A stretch of 64,000 nucleotides of DNA from Diplonema japonicum (GCA_964019335.1 OZ025652.1:717177-781176), one strand, 5' to 3'. Shown: positions 21,225 to 31,505, counted from the first letter of the stretch. The notes: a model not told the origin generated them from the sequence alone. Numbers and translations are program-made.

Positions 21225-21470
21225 AGCCCAACTCACAGCCTTCACATGGCACCTCCTGTAAGTAAGCTTTGGCTGAAACCAATGTGAGCTATGGTAAACA
21301 AAAACAAAGATAGACAAGGGTGAGAAGGGTAGGTTTTAAATGAGAAGAGTTAACAGAAGGAAGCCAAAGAGAGCAGTAGTTTAAAAGTGAATTGGCAAGG
21401 GGGAAAAGAGGGAGGAGAAGCAGATGAAAGGGAAAAGAAACATGCAAACAGTGTTGGGTATGACCCCTCC
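21225..21470 (-). repeat. Inverted partial copy of the 5' flank of the 31.5 kb gene
   Basis: Reverse complement of about 31177-31390, including the segment acctcctgtaagtaagcttt and its flanks. Homology stops at the same tract (taacctccct) in both places. It is a displaced copy of DNA lying immediately upstream of the coiled-coil gene of the right array. Confidence 0.85.
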
Positions 21471-21519
21471 CCTTGGCCGAAAAATGGGACAAGAGGGGAA
21501 CCTCGGAGTGTGAGCAGTG

Positions 21520-21735
21520 TTGGTCAGTCCCATCCCATTCCCTAAAACGGAATACGGGCCTGGATGGGACTCATAGGACTCCACGGGACGGGACTCAACA
21601 GGACTCACAGGACTCTCCCCAACACTGTCATTATTTTTGATAGTTTTGCAACTTTTTTTCTTCTTTTTTTTTCCCTTTGGAAAAAAAAAAAAAAATATAT
21701 AGGGGGAAAAAAAAGAGAAAAAAATCCTTGATTAA
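21520..21735 (-). repeat. Inverted-repeat arm, partner of 22918-23135
   Basis: Contains a GGACTC-rich minisatellite, the segment cctaaaacggaatacgggcc and a T/A tract. The reverse complement stands 1.2 kb away, so the pair could form a large hairpin. It also contains tgatagttttgcaac, found inverted in the partner. Confidence 0.85.
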
Positions 21736-21824
21736 AGGACCTGCACAAGACTACTTGATTACAGGTGTGGTGTTCAGCTCAACTCCAGCCAGTGTTGGTC
21801 CAGACCCTTGAGGGACTCAGGGGA

Positions 21825-21958
21825 CTCCAAGGGACAGGACAGGAGTCCCCTGAAATTTTCAGGGGTCTGGAGGGGACTCAGGGGACTCAGGGGACTGGAG
21901 GGACTCAAGGGACTCAGGGGACTCAGGGGTCTGGAGGGGACTCAGGGGACTCTTGGGA
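21825..21958. repeat. Minisatellite with GGGGACTCA-type units
   Basis: Roughly a dozen imperfect 8-10 bp units (ggggactca, ggagggactca) in tandem. Related GACTC units occur in the flanking inverted-repeat arms at 21550-21610 and 23020-23090. Confidence 0.9.
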
Positions 21959-22269
21959 CCAAAAAATTTCTTTGTGTTTTTTGTGTCACAAAGGCCCAAA
22001 TTTAGGCTGGGGCTTGCATTTTTTTGGCACTTTTGGTTTCAAAGGTTCAAAAAAAGAGGTCCTAGGTTTGGGTGGGACGTGAGGCAAGGCTCATACTACC
22101 TTGTTGTGACTATGTAAAAAAAAAAAAAAAAAAAAAAAAAATAAAATAAAAATAAAAAAAATGTCAGGGGGTTTGGAGACCTGCTTTGAAAAAAATATTA
22201 AAAAGAGGCCTTTGCAAGAAAAGTACAAAGCAAAAAAAAAAAAAAAAAAAAAAAAGTAAAAAAAAGGGA

Positions 22270-22480
22270 TGGGCAGTGCTGGCCAGACTGGTGGTCTGAG
22301 GGGTCTGGCCCACAAACCACCCCAACACTGCAAATTTTCGACACACATGATGTATGCAACACAGGGTGCACAACACAGCATGTGTTTTATAACATGTACC
22401 ACTATGCTGCACAGGGAAAAGCAGGTGTCACAATGCACCTCTTGGTGCACAATATACAAAAGGGAAAAAAAAAAAAAAAA
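22270..22480 (-). repeat. Decayed inverted copy of 30100-30310
   Basis: Reverse complement matches 30100-30310 across gtggtacatgttataaaaca and the flanking parts. CG dinucleotides of the 30 kb copy (cccgctttt, acacgtgc, atcgtgtg) appear here as TG or CA. Confidence 0.8.
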
Positions 22481-22499
22481 AAAACTTTTATCTTCTTTT

Positions 22500-22850
22500 T
22501 CAGGTGGTGGGGATAACATGAAAATATAAGAAAAACATCAGATGTGTTGTTCACTGTTGACCTCCTCATCTGTCATCACTGAGCAAACCACACAAGCACA
22601 GAATCTTAGTTACCTGGGGTGCCCTGGCTGGGGTTGAGCTGAACACCACACACATTAAGGACACAACACAGAACGCAGAAGAAGCTACAACCCGGCCATC
22701 CGGCCATTGTGATTAAGGAAATGACATGGAACACAAAAAGCTACAACTCGGCCACGGTGATTAAGGACACAATGCAGAACACAGAAGAAGCTACATCCTG
22801 GCCATGGTGATTAAGGAAACGATGCAGAAAGAAGCTACAATCTGTGTGAT
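22500..22850 (+). repeat. Dispersed repeat R1 with an internal tandem of about 48 bp
   Basis: Starts ggtggtggggataacatg, runs through the R1 core and then carries about four imperfect copies of a 40-50 bp sub-unit (gtgattaaggacacaatgca and onward, each ending near gaagaagctaca) between 22650 and 22845. The amplification is local to this copy. Confidence 0.8.
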
Positions 22851-22917
22851 AAAATGTGAGAAGACAAGAAAAAAAGAAGGAAAAAAAAAAAGGTAAACAC
22901 ATCATGTATGTCAAAAA

Positions 22918-23135
22918 GAAAATCAAGGATTTTTTTCTCTTTTTTTTTCCCCATTTTTTTTTTTCCAAAGAGAAAAAAAAAAAAAAAGTTGCAAAACTAT
23001 CAAAAATAATGACAGTGTTGGGAAGAGTCCCATGAGTCCCATGAGTCCCGTTGAGTCCCGTCCCGTGGAGTCCCATGAGTCCCATCCAGGCCTGTATTCC
23101 GTTTTAGGGGACGGGACGGGACTGACCAACACTGC
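22918..23135 (+). repeat. Inverted-repeat arm, partner of 21520-21735
   Basis: Mirrors the other arm: T/A tract, gttgcaaaactatcaaaaat, GAGTCCC-type minisatellite and ggcctgtattccgttttagg. The arms are about 215 bp long and enclose about 1.2 kb. Confidence 0.85.
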
Positions 23136-23149
23136 TCCAGCCAGGGTGT

Positions 23150-23795
23150 CCTGGGTAACCAAGATTCTGCTCATGCAGGGGTGGGTCCCTTCCACCAAAC
23201 TGAAAGTCGGAACTTGGCAGAATGGCAGAACTGGAACTTGGTGGAACAGGGAATTCCTTACCTTTTTTTTTGTTTTAACAATATTATTGTCAAGACTAAA
23301 AACTAGTTGATGGCAGCATAATGAGCTATTTTATTAGATAAAATTCCACTTGTGCACACAAACAAAAGGAGTGTCAAACTAGTTTTTTTTTTTTTTATTT
23401 CACTCTTCAGAAATTACTTCACACTGGGGGGCCCATTGCTTCACACTAAATCTCATTACTTCACAGTGAAATAATGGCCTGTTTTCCGTGAAGTAATAGG
23501 GGGTTTCTGTTAAATAATATGCCTTGGTAGGCCAATTTTTGCCTTGGTTTGGTTCCCAGTGGGGCTACTTTTTCCTCTCAGTTTGCTATTTCCCCCCAGG
23601 TTCAGCTCAATTGGCCAACTTTTGCCTCAGCTCAGTTCCAAGTTGGACTACTTTTTTCCTCCCAATTTGCCCACTTTTGGTGTCTGCCAAGTTCCAGTTC
23701 CACTGTTCCACCAAGTTCCAACTTTTCAGTTTGGTGGAAGGGAACAAAACGACCCACCCCTGCATGAGCAGAATCTTGGTTACCTGGGATGCCCT
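23150..23795 (+). mobile_element. TIR-bounded non-autonomous element (MITE-like)
   Basis: The ends are inverted copies of each other: the left end reads ccttccaccaaactgaaag and the right end reads cttttcagtttggtggaagg. Both are flanked by an inverted piece of R1 (caagattctgctcatgcagg on the left, its complement on the right), with gggtgggtc on one side and gacccaccc on the other. Similarity continues about 80 bp inward through gaacttggcagaa-type sequence. The interior has AT-rich DNA and tandem gaagtaat motifs and no transposase frame. A foldback-type element is the alternative. Confidence 0.6.
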
Positions 23796-24829
23796 GGCTG
23801 GGGTTGAACTGAACCTTGGGTGGAAAGGCAATATTGGGGTTGAAAGGTCCCAGGATTGAGGTGAAGAAGGTGCCACCACTGACACACTGCTATTGTTGGC
23901 AAAGTACTGGAGGTGAAGGAGGTTGCAGCCAAGAAGAAAGACCAACTGCTATTGCTGGGCAAAGAACCAAAAAAGTGAAATAAATTCCAAGAAAAAAAAA
24001 AAAAAAAAGCAAGTAAGAGGTAAAAGGTTTGAATACATGGTTAAATGGGCTATTAAATTCTTTTTTGATTAAGTAACCACAGCTGGGTACTTTAATTTTC
24101 AACCCATTTTGGCAACACTGGTAAAAATCTTGATTAGGAGATTTACACTTACTTTTAAATTCTTTTTTGATTAGGTAACCACAGCTGGGAAACCTACTTC
24201 AAGGAGCATTTTGCTTATCATCACCCAAAAATTAGGCCAAAATTCCAAAAATACCATTCTAAAATGTTTTCTTGATTTTGTGATTTTCAGGTGGCCATTT
24301 AGACCCAAGGAAAATTCCTAAAGTGATTTTTGAAAGATTCAGTCCAAGTGGGGTCAAAACTTTCTATTGGCTGTTCAGAATTCCATTTTCAGGACCAAAT
24401 TGGGTGTTCAAAAAAAAAATTTTTTTTTTACCCTCCCAGTGTTGTTATAAGAATGAGTTGCCCCCCTGAAATTTTTGGATTTTTACTTACTTTTTACTTC
24501 AGAATATAGTTTAGAGATGTGTATTCCACCTAAACACCTTTCTGAACTTTTTGGTTTGCAGAAATGGGTTTATAAGGTGTTTTTAATATAAATTTCATGA
24601 TTTCTGGCTTTTTCCAGAAAAAAATTTTGGGGTCAAAAAATGGCCAAAGTGACCCCAAGTTTGGGGTCCCCTGGGAAAAAAAATTTTTTTTTTTGGCCAA
24701 AAATTTCCAAAAAAGTCTGTTTTGAGGGCACTATATAAATAAGGGTCCTGGTTAGAAAAAAAAATTTTTTTGCCCTCCCACCCCCCCACCCCCCTGGGTT
24801 TTTTCCTGTAACAACACTGGTGAGAGGGT

Positions 24830-25350
24830 AGGTTTTAAATGATGAGAAGAGTTAACAGAAGGAAGCCAAAGAGAGCAGTAGTGAAAAAGTGAATTGACAA
24901 GGGGGGAAAAAGGGAGGAGAAGCAGATGAAAGGGAAAAGAAACATGCAAGAGGGAACAAGCCCTCCAAGCCAATCCCAAAGCATGGAATAACCCTACACT
25001 GCAGATCCAAGCTTGAGTACCACCCAACATCAACACTTAGGCACTGCCAAAGGCAGACCAGGTGTTGCTCACTCCTTTAATTGGAACCCCTCACAAGTGT
25101 AAAAAACATCTCCCTCCCACCTACCTCCCTCTATCATTTGTGTTTATCAGTGTTTTATGAGGAAAAGGGGAAAGAAAAAAAAAGGAAAGGAGAAGAGGTA
25201 AAAAACCCACTTCTATTTTTTGGCAAATACTTGTAGATAAAGGACCCACAATTTTGTGGTATGAGTACTCACCCCCTCCCCAAAAGGTGAGAAAGCACCT
25301 GTTAAAAACTAGCAAGCTATGATTTGCTTGTGTTCTTCTTTTTTTGACTC
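24830..25350 (-). repeat. Inverted copy of 30815-31290, CpG-decayed
   Basis: About 500 bp matching the reverse complement of the region upstream of the 31.5 kb gene. At the compared sites the 31 kb copy has actcgagc, gatcggctcgg where this copy (read on minus) has actcaagc, gattggcttgg. An insertion of about 50 bp here (near 25060-25100) is absent from the other copy. Confidence 0.88.
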
Positions 25351-25804
25351 TTTGATTTCTGTTTTCCCTTTCCCCCACCCCCACACACCCCCCTGGCTGG
25401 GAGGAGGGAAAAAGAAAGAAGAGAGAATGGTCTGGCCAGCCTAAAAAAAAAGAGGTTTATTTTTATAGCTATTTACTGCCAACAAGTAATGACTTTACCA
25501 TTACCTCAAGGTTCTGCATTTTACTGTAAGGGACTGCAGGGCCTAAGATGGTAAAGTGCAGAACCAAGAGGTTGGTAAAGCATTACTTGGTGGTAGGTAA
25601 GTGGTTTTATTTCACAACACTCAGAAATTACTTCACCATGAGGGGCACAACAGGGTGACAAGGGGTACAACAGGAGAGGGGTTACAAAGGTTACAATACA
25701 AGTTGTTTTTCCTCCTTTTGTTGACTAAGAGCTGCTGCTGTTGCTGGCATTGCCACTGTCACCATCTCTAATCAGGCCTTCCCATACCTAGTGTGGCCAC
25801 TGGC

Positions 25805-25950
25805 AGTGGGTGAATCCTAATTAGGACTAGACTGGACTGGACCAGACCAGACCGGATCTGGTGTGAATTTCGACCCAATTATGCCAGACTGACTGGACTG
25901 ACCAGACTGGACCGGACCGGACTGGACTGGACTGAACCAGACCGTACAAG
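25805..25950. repeat. Degenerate minisatellite of GACTGGAC/GACCGGAC units
   Basis: Imperfect 5-10 bp units (gactggaccagaccagaccg) in tandem, with CCGG and CTGG/CCAG versions interspersed. The same unit borders the duplicated blocks at 28680-28760 and 30300-30400. Confidence 0.8.
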
Positions 25951-26139
25951 ATACAACCACAACACCACATCCCCCCCTTTTTTTGCTGCAGAGTTCAAAC
26001 ATATAAACAGATGTCTACAAGAAAAGATGTTACACAGGTACTGAGAGACAACAACAACAACGAGAAACAAAGAAAAAAAAAAAAAAACTGGGGCTTTGAT
26101 TGCAACACTAGGTGGCATTAAGCATGCAATGAAGCAAGA

Positions 26140-26416
26140 ACTACCTACTTGATTACAGGGGGCACTCCTCAGCTGAGTTGTAGCTTCTTCTGTGTTCTGT
26201 GTTGTGTCCTTAATGCATGTGGTGTACTCAACCCTAGCTGGGGCGTCCCAGGTAACCAAGATTCTGTGCTCATGCAGTTTGCTGCCTGTTTGTCACCCTG
26301 AGCATCTGTGTTACGTTCTTCCACTTGGGCACTACTGGTGATGACCGACAAGGAGGTCAACAGTGAACAACACATCTGATGTGCTTCTTATATTTCCATG
26401 TTATCCCCACCACCTT
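26140..26416 (-). repeat. Dispersed repeat R1, near full-length CpG-poor copy
   Basis: Covers R1 from ggtggtggggataacatgg (at its right end, minus strand) to the tgattacagggg segment. Compared with 20958-21185, nearly every CG has become TG or CA while the rest is well conserved. Confidence 0.85.
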
Positions 26417-26639
26417 AATAAAAAAAAAAAAAAAAAAAAAAGAAAAAGAAAAGAGACATTTAAGGGTACCTGCAGTATGTGGCAGGACACCTGAAGAGTC
26501 TCAATCTATCTCTTGATCGAACCTTTCTGCTGTGGTGTGGCCTTTGGCCCCTCATTCACCCTCCTCAGTACCTTAGGTATAAAACCCTCAACCGAGTTGG
26601 TAAAAAAAAAAAAAAAAAAAAAAAAACTTTTATCTTCTT

Positions 26640-27985
26640 TTTATGAAAATATAAGAAAAACATCAGATGTGTTATTTGCTGTTGACCTCCTCATCGGTCA
26701 TCACCAAGCAAACCACACGAGTGCAGAATCTTGGTTACCCAGGGTGCCCCGGCTAGGGTTCAGCTGAACCCCACACACATTAAGGACATGACACGGAGCA
26801 CAGAAGAAGCTACAACTCAGCCGCAGTGATTAAGGACACGATGCAGAATGCAGAAGAAGCTACAACCCAGCTGCAGTGCACCCCCTGTAATCAAGTAGAC
26901 AGTTCTTGTGCAGGGCACTGCCAACACCGGCCTCCTTTAACTCTTGTATATTATTCCAAAGGTGGTGGGGATAGCATGAAAAAACATCAGATGTGTTGTT
27001 CACTGTTGACCTCCTCATTGGTCATCACCAGTAGCTCCCGAGTGGAAGAACATAATGCAGATGCTTAGGGTGACAAACAGGCAGCAAACTACACCACACA
27101 CATTAAAGACATGACACAGAATGCAGAAGAAGCTACAACTCAGTTGTGGTGCACCCCTGTAATCAAGCAGACAGTTCTTGTGCAGGGCACCACCAACACT
27201 GGCCTCTTTTAACTCATATATATATCATTCAGGTGGTGGGGATAACATGGAAATATAAGAAGTACATCAGATGTGTTGTTTGCTGTTGACCTCCATGTTG
27301 GTCATCACCAGTAGTGCCCAAGTGGAGAACATAATGCAGATGCTCAGGGTGATGAATTGGCAGCAAACTGCATGAGTGCAGAATCTTGGTTACCCCAGGT
27401 TGCTATGGCTGGGGTTAAGCTGCACACTGCACACATTAAGAACACAACACAGAACACAGAAGAAGCTACAACTCAGCTGCAGTGCCCCCCTGTATCAAGT
27501 TAACAGTTCTTGTGCAGGCACCACCAACACAATGAACAGGCATTTCCTCCATCCACTTGGCCGGTCATCACCTGTAGCACCCTGAGTGGAAGAACAAATT
27601 GCAGATGCTCAGGGTGAGTAAACTACTTAGGGCACCAGCTGGGGTTGAGCTGCACACTGCATGCATTAAGGACATGACACGGAATGCAGCAGCAGCCAAG
27701 GTGCACCCCCTGTCACTGGTCTCCTTTACCTCTTTCATGTTATTTGGTGGTGGGGATCACAGAAATATGGAAATATAAGAAGTACATCAGATGTGTTGTT
27801 TGCTGTTGACCTCCATGTTGGTCATCACCAATTGTGCCCGAGTGGAGGAACATATTGCAGATGCTCAGGGTGATGAACTGGCAGCAAACTACACAGGCCC
27901 AGAATCTTGGTTACCAGGGCCATGGCTGGTGTTGAGCTGCACACTGCACACATTAAGGACACAACACAGAATATTGTGCTGTCAG
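26640..27985 (+). repeat. Tandem array of R1 units
   Basis: Successive R1 copies in the same orientation: about 26640-26950, 26961-27225, 27232-27500, 27560-27735 (partial) and 27745-27985 (partial). Each carries acatcagatgtgttgtt, the GCAGATGCTCAGGGTGA segment and, when complete, ends with a CTTTAACTC tract. The unit is about 270-330 bp. Open frames inside are short and shared only because the repeats are similar. Confidence 0.85.
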
Positions 27986-28069
27986 TGTTGTGGTGATATA
28001 GTCACCACTTTCAACCTTGATGATGCAAAGAGGAAAAAAAAGGGGGGGGGGGGAAACTACTTTGACACT

Positions 28070-28290
28070 CCATTTGTTTGTGTGCATGAGCAGAATTTTA
28101 CCTAATAAAATAGCTCATTATGCTGCCATCAACTAGTTTTTAGTCTTGACAATAATATTGTTAAAACAAAAAAAAAAGTAAGGAATTCCCTGTTCCACCA
28201 AGTTCCGGTTTTGCCATTCTGCCAAGTTCCGACTTTCAGTTTGGCAGAAGGGAATGGAACAACCCAATCCTGCACAAGCAGAATCTTGGT
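28070..28290 (-). mobile_element. Truncated relative of the TIR element
   Basis: Reverse complement of about 23200-23420, including gggaattccctgttccacca-type sequence and one terminal segment (gactttcagtttggcagaag), then R1. The other end is missing. Confidence 0.7.
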
Positions 28291-28404
28291 TACCCAGGAC
28301 ACCCCGGCTGGGGTTGAGCTGAACACCACACACATTAAGGACACAACACAGAATGCAGAAGAAGCTACAACTCAGCTGTGGTGTACCCCCTGTGTCCTTT
28401 AACT

Positions 28405-28770
28405 CATATATCTCTCACCACAGCCAGGTTGTAGCTTCTTCTGTGTTCCACATTGATCACCACAGCTGGGTTGTATTACATCCAAATACAACATTTCCAG
28501 ACATTTGTACATACCTGCAGCTGCAGTGCACCAGAGTAGATAGGTGCAAATGGCTTGATGGAGCTGTGCATGTCTGTGGTATGAAGAAGAAGAAAAAGAA
28601 AAAAAAAAAAAAAAATCATTGTCCAAAAATATTTGAAAAAAAAGTGTTTGCAGGTGTGTCAAAAATTGCAGAAAATTTTTGAGTCTGGTCAGTCTGGCTG
28701 ATCTGGTCAGTCTGGTCAGTCTGGTAAAATGGGTACACCAGACTGGACCGGATTCACCCATCACTGCCAC
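28405..28770 (+). repeat. Direct repeat, CpG-decayed partner of 30415-30780
   Basis: Starts in catatatctctcaccacagc and ends ggattcacccatcactgcc, colinear with 30415-30780. Differences are almost all CG there versus TG or CA here (ccgggttg/ctgggttg, tttccggac/tttccagac, caccggag/caccagag). Confidence 0.9.
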
Positions 28771-28839
28771 TGGCTCCTTTTTTTCTGCTGCTTCAGTATT
28801 TTGAAGTCTTTTGGGGTGCTTGGGTAAGCTGACTAAGTT

Positions 28840-29180
28840 ACCCTTACCCACAGAAGAGTTACCCACAGAAACTGGGAACAAGGCCTAGCCAAAAGTGGGC
28901 AAATTGGGAGGAAAAAGTAGTCCAACTTGGAACTGAGCTGAGGCAAAAGTTGGCCAATTGAGCTGAACCTGGGGGGAAATAGCAAACTGAGAGGAAAAAG
29001 TAGCCCCACTGGGAACCGAACCGAGGCAAAAATTGGCCCACCAAGGCATATTATTTAACAGAAACCCCCTATTACTTCACGGAAAACAGGCCATTATTTC
29101 ACCATGAAGTAATGAGATTTAGCATGAAGCAATGGGCCCCCCAGTGCGTGAAGTAATTTCTGAAGAGTGAAATAAAAAAA
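28840..29180 (-). mobile_element. Second truncated relative of the TIR element
   Basis: Reverse complement of about 23395-23690, the gaagtaat-rich part of the element interior. Together with 28070-28290 the order is wrong for a single inverted copy, so these are two separate fragments. Confidence 0.7.
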
Positions 29181-29489
29181 AAAAGAAAAGAAAGAAAAAA
29201 AAAAGAAAAATGTAACCCAAGGCAAAACTTGTAGATAAAGACCCCACAAATGTGCAGTATGAGTTGCTCACCCCCTACCCAAAAGTGAGCAAAGCATCCA
29301 TTAAAGAAAAGCAAGCCAGGATAGACTTGTGTACCCTTTTTTCACTCCTCTTCACTTTCACCCACCCAGGCCCCACCCACCCCTACCCCTACCCAACTTC
29401 CATCCCAGAGTACAAAATTTGGCAAATTTGGGTTGGTCCTGTTAATGGGTTTACTCAGCACTGAACTACTGGACAACAAATTCTAATTT

Positions 29490-29660
29490 AGGTGGTGGGG
29501 ATAACATGAAAATATAAGAAAAACATCAGATGTGTTGTTCACTGTTGACCTCCTCATCAGTCATCATAGCAGTGTGCCCCCCTGTAATCAAGTAGACAGT
29601 TCTTGTGCAGGGTGCTGCCAACACTGGCCTCCTTTAACTCATATATAATTTAACCATCCC
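29490..29660 (+). repeat. Internally deleted R1 copy
   Basis: Has both R1 ends (ggtggtggggataacatg and aactcatatataatttaacc) but lacks the central GAATCTTGG to AAGCTACAAC part. It shares the terminal atatataatttaaccatccc with the copy at 20958. Confidence 0.8.
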
Positions 29661-30006
29661 AGCTTTTGAGAAAATGAGGAAACTGATTTGTTGACATACA
29701 GCACTACCTCACCTTTGACAACCTGGAAACATCAGTAAGGCCTGAAACTGCACCTCATGCATAGGTTTCTTGACATCATTGTCAACCAGTGTAGGACTGT
29801 GTGGATCCCTGGCAGTGGTTGTCTGTTGATGACAGTGCTATCCCAACAAGTGTTCTCATCTGAATCTGGCACCTGGAATTGAAAATTTAAGTACCGTTTA
29901 CCCTTTCCTTCCTATGGTTGCATGCTGCCCTTTTTTTAAGTATTCAAAGCAACAAGGAAAATGGGGGGGGTACCACAGATAGGCTCTGGGCGTTTAGGGG
30001 ATAAAG

Positions 30007-30042
<36 letters not shown>

Positions 30043-30099
30043 AACAGTCAGCACCCCCATGCACACTGAAATTTTATCGAGTTTTTCTCTTTTTTTTTT

Positions 30100-30400
30100 C
30101 TTTTTTTTTCTGTATGTGTGCATTGTGACACCCGCTTTTCCGTGCAGCATAGTGGTACATGTTATAAAACACGTGCTGTGTTGTGCACCCTGTGTTGCAT
30201 ACATCGTGTGGAACGTCAGGTATGCGAAATATGGTGTAAAATATGTCACAACACACCATGTGGTGTGGTCGAAAATTCGTGGTATTGGGGTGGTTTGTGG
30301 GCCAGACCGGCCGGACCCCTCAGACCCCTCAGACCGGTCGTTTTTTTTACCGGGTTCCAGACCGGTCTGGTCCAGACTACCGGTCTGGCCCAACACTGTC
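30100..30400 (+). repeat. CpG-rich repeat, partner of 22270-22480, with a GACC(G/C) minisatellite
   Basis: Retains CG where the 22 kb copy has TG/CA, and continues into cagacccctcagacccctca and ccagaccggtctggtccaga tracts that resemble the minisatellite at 25.8 kb. Confidence 0.75.
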
Positions 30401-30414
30401 TTGTGCAGGTCCTT

Positions 30415-30780
30415 TAACTCATATATCTCTCACCACAGCCAGGTTGTAGCTTCTTCTGCGTTCCGCGTCGATCACCACAGCCGGGTTGTATTACATCCAA
30501 ATACAACATTTCCGGACATATGTACATACCTGCAGCTGCAGTGCACCGGAGTAGATAGGTGCAAATGGCTTGATGGAGCTGTGCATGTCTGTGGTATGAA
30601 GAAGAAGAAAAAGAAAAAAAAAAAAAAAGCAGAAAAAAAAAAAATTCATTGTCCAAAAATATTCGAAAAAAAAGTGTTTGCAGGTGTGTCAAAAATTGCA
30701 GAAAATTTTCGAGTCCGGTCAGTCCAGTCAGTCCAGTAAAATGGGTACACCAGACCGGACCGGATTCACCCATCACTGCC
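30415..30780 (+). repeat. Direct repeat, CpG-rich partner of 28405-28770
   Basis: Colinear with the 28.4 kb block and less decayed: ttctgcgttccgcgtcgatc is fully CG here. The block includes a purine tract (gaagaagaagaaaaag). Confidence 0.9.
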
Positions 30781-30814
30781 CTCAGCTGAAAAATGAGACA
30801 AGAGGGGAATGGTC

Positions 30815-31390
30815 AGTCAAAAAAAGAAGAACACAAGCAAATCATAGCTTGCTAGTTTTTAACAGGTGCTTCCTCACCTTTTGGGGAGGGGGTGAGTACT
30901 CATACCACAAAATTGTGAGTCCTTTATCTACAAGTATTTGCCAAAAAATAGAAGTGGGTTTTTTACCTCTTCTCCTTTCCTTTTTTTTTCTTTCCCCTTT
31001 TCCTCATAAAACACAAATGATAGAGGGAGGTAGGTGGGAGGGAGATGTTCCTGCCTTTGGCAGTGCCTAAGTGTTGATGTTGGGTGGTACTCGAGCTTGG
31101 ATCTGCAGTGTAGGGTTATTCCATGCTTTGGGATCGGCTCGGAGGGCTTGTTCCCTACCCCTGTGTCTCGCTTGCATGTTTCTTTTCCCTTTCATCTGCT
31201 TCTCCTCCCTTTTTCCCCCCTTGTCAATTCACTTTTTCACTACTGCTCTCTTTGGCTTCCTTCTGTTAACTCTACCCTCTCACCCTTGTGTATCTTTGTT
31301 TTTTGTTTACCATAGCTCACATTGGTTTCAGCCAAAGCTTACTTACAGGAGGTGCCATGTGAAGGCTGTGAGTTGGGCTTTAACCTCCCT
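30815..31390 (+). repeat. Source-like copy of the upstream flank repeat
   Basis: Lies directly upstream of the first gene of the plus array and carries the intact CG sites seen as TG/CA in the inverted copies at 24830-25350 and 21225-21470. It therefore may contain the 5' flank or promoter of that gene (inference). An open frame runs through it into the gene but has repeat character and no upstream Met support. Confidence 0.75.
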
Positions 31391-31505
31391 TATATCCTTC
31401 TTTGTTTATTTATTCTGTTATATTTCTCATGCTTCTTCGAGTATTTTTCATTTCTGCTGTTTACTTGCACAGTTTTCCAATGATATCCTAGGAACAGAGC
31501 GGATC

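Larger units (their letters stand above)
20264..31505. other. Divergent strand-switch region, 11.2 kb repeat mosaic without credible genes
   Basis: All genes to the left run on the minus strand and all to the right on the plus strand. The interval holds dispersed, tandem and inverted repeats, minisatellites and poly-A/T tracts (itemised separately). Open frames are short, overlap repeats and show no protein family. In organisms with unidirectional gene clusters such divergent regions carry transcription start zones; that role here is inference. Stretches near 24.1-24.8 kb and 29.7-29.95 kb look single-copy and I see nothing in them beyond a roughly 40 bp direct repeat (24055-24095 and 24158-24195). 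Confidence 0.7.

Noticed and set aside
21825-21958. CRISPR-like array
   Set aside because: Units are short, contiguous and imperfect with no unique spacers; the genome is eukaryotic.
23032-23310. Open frames in the repeat region shared between copies (also at 28129-28344)
   Set aside because: They are shared because the DNA is repeated; they contain no family motif and run through termini of the element.
25805-25950. Palindromic restriction-site cluster or origin iterons
   Set aside because: GACTGG/GACCGG units are irregular and recur at other repeat borders, consistent with a degenerate minisatellite.
31071-31505. N-terminal extension of the coiled-coil gene (about 145 codons, hydrophobic)
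   Set aside because: It translates a repeat also found inverted elsewhere, and acceptor-like AG sites stand just before the ATG at 31506.
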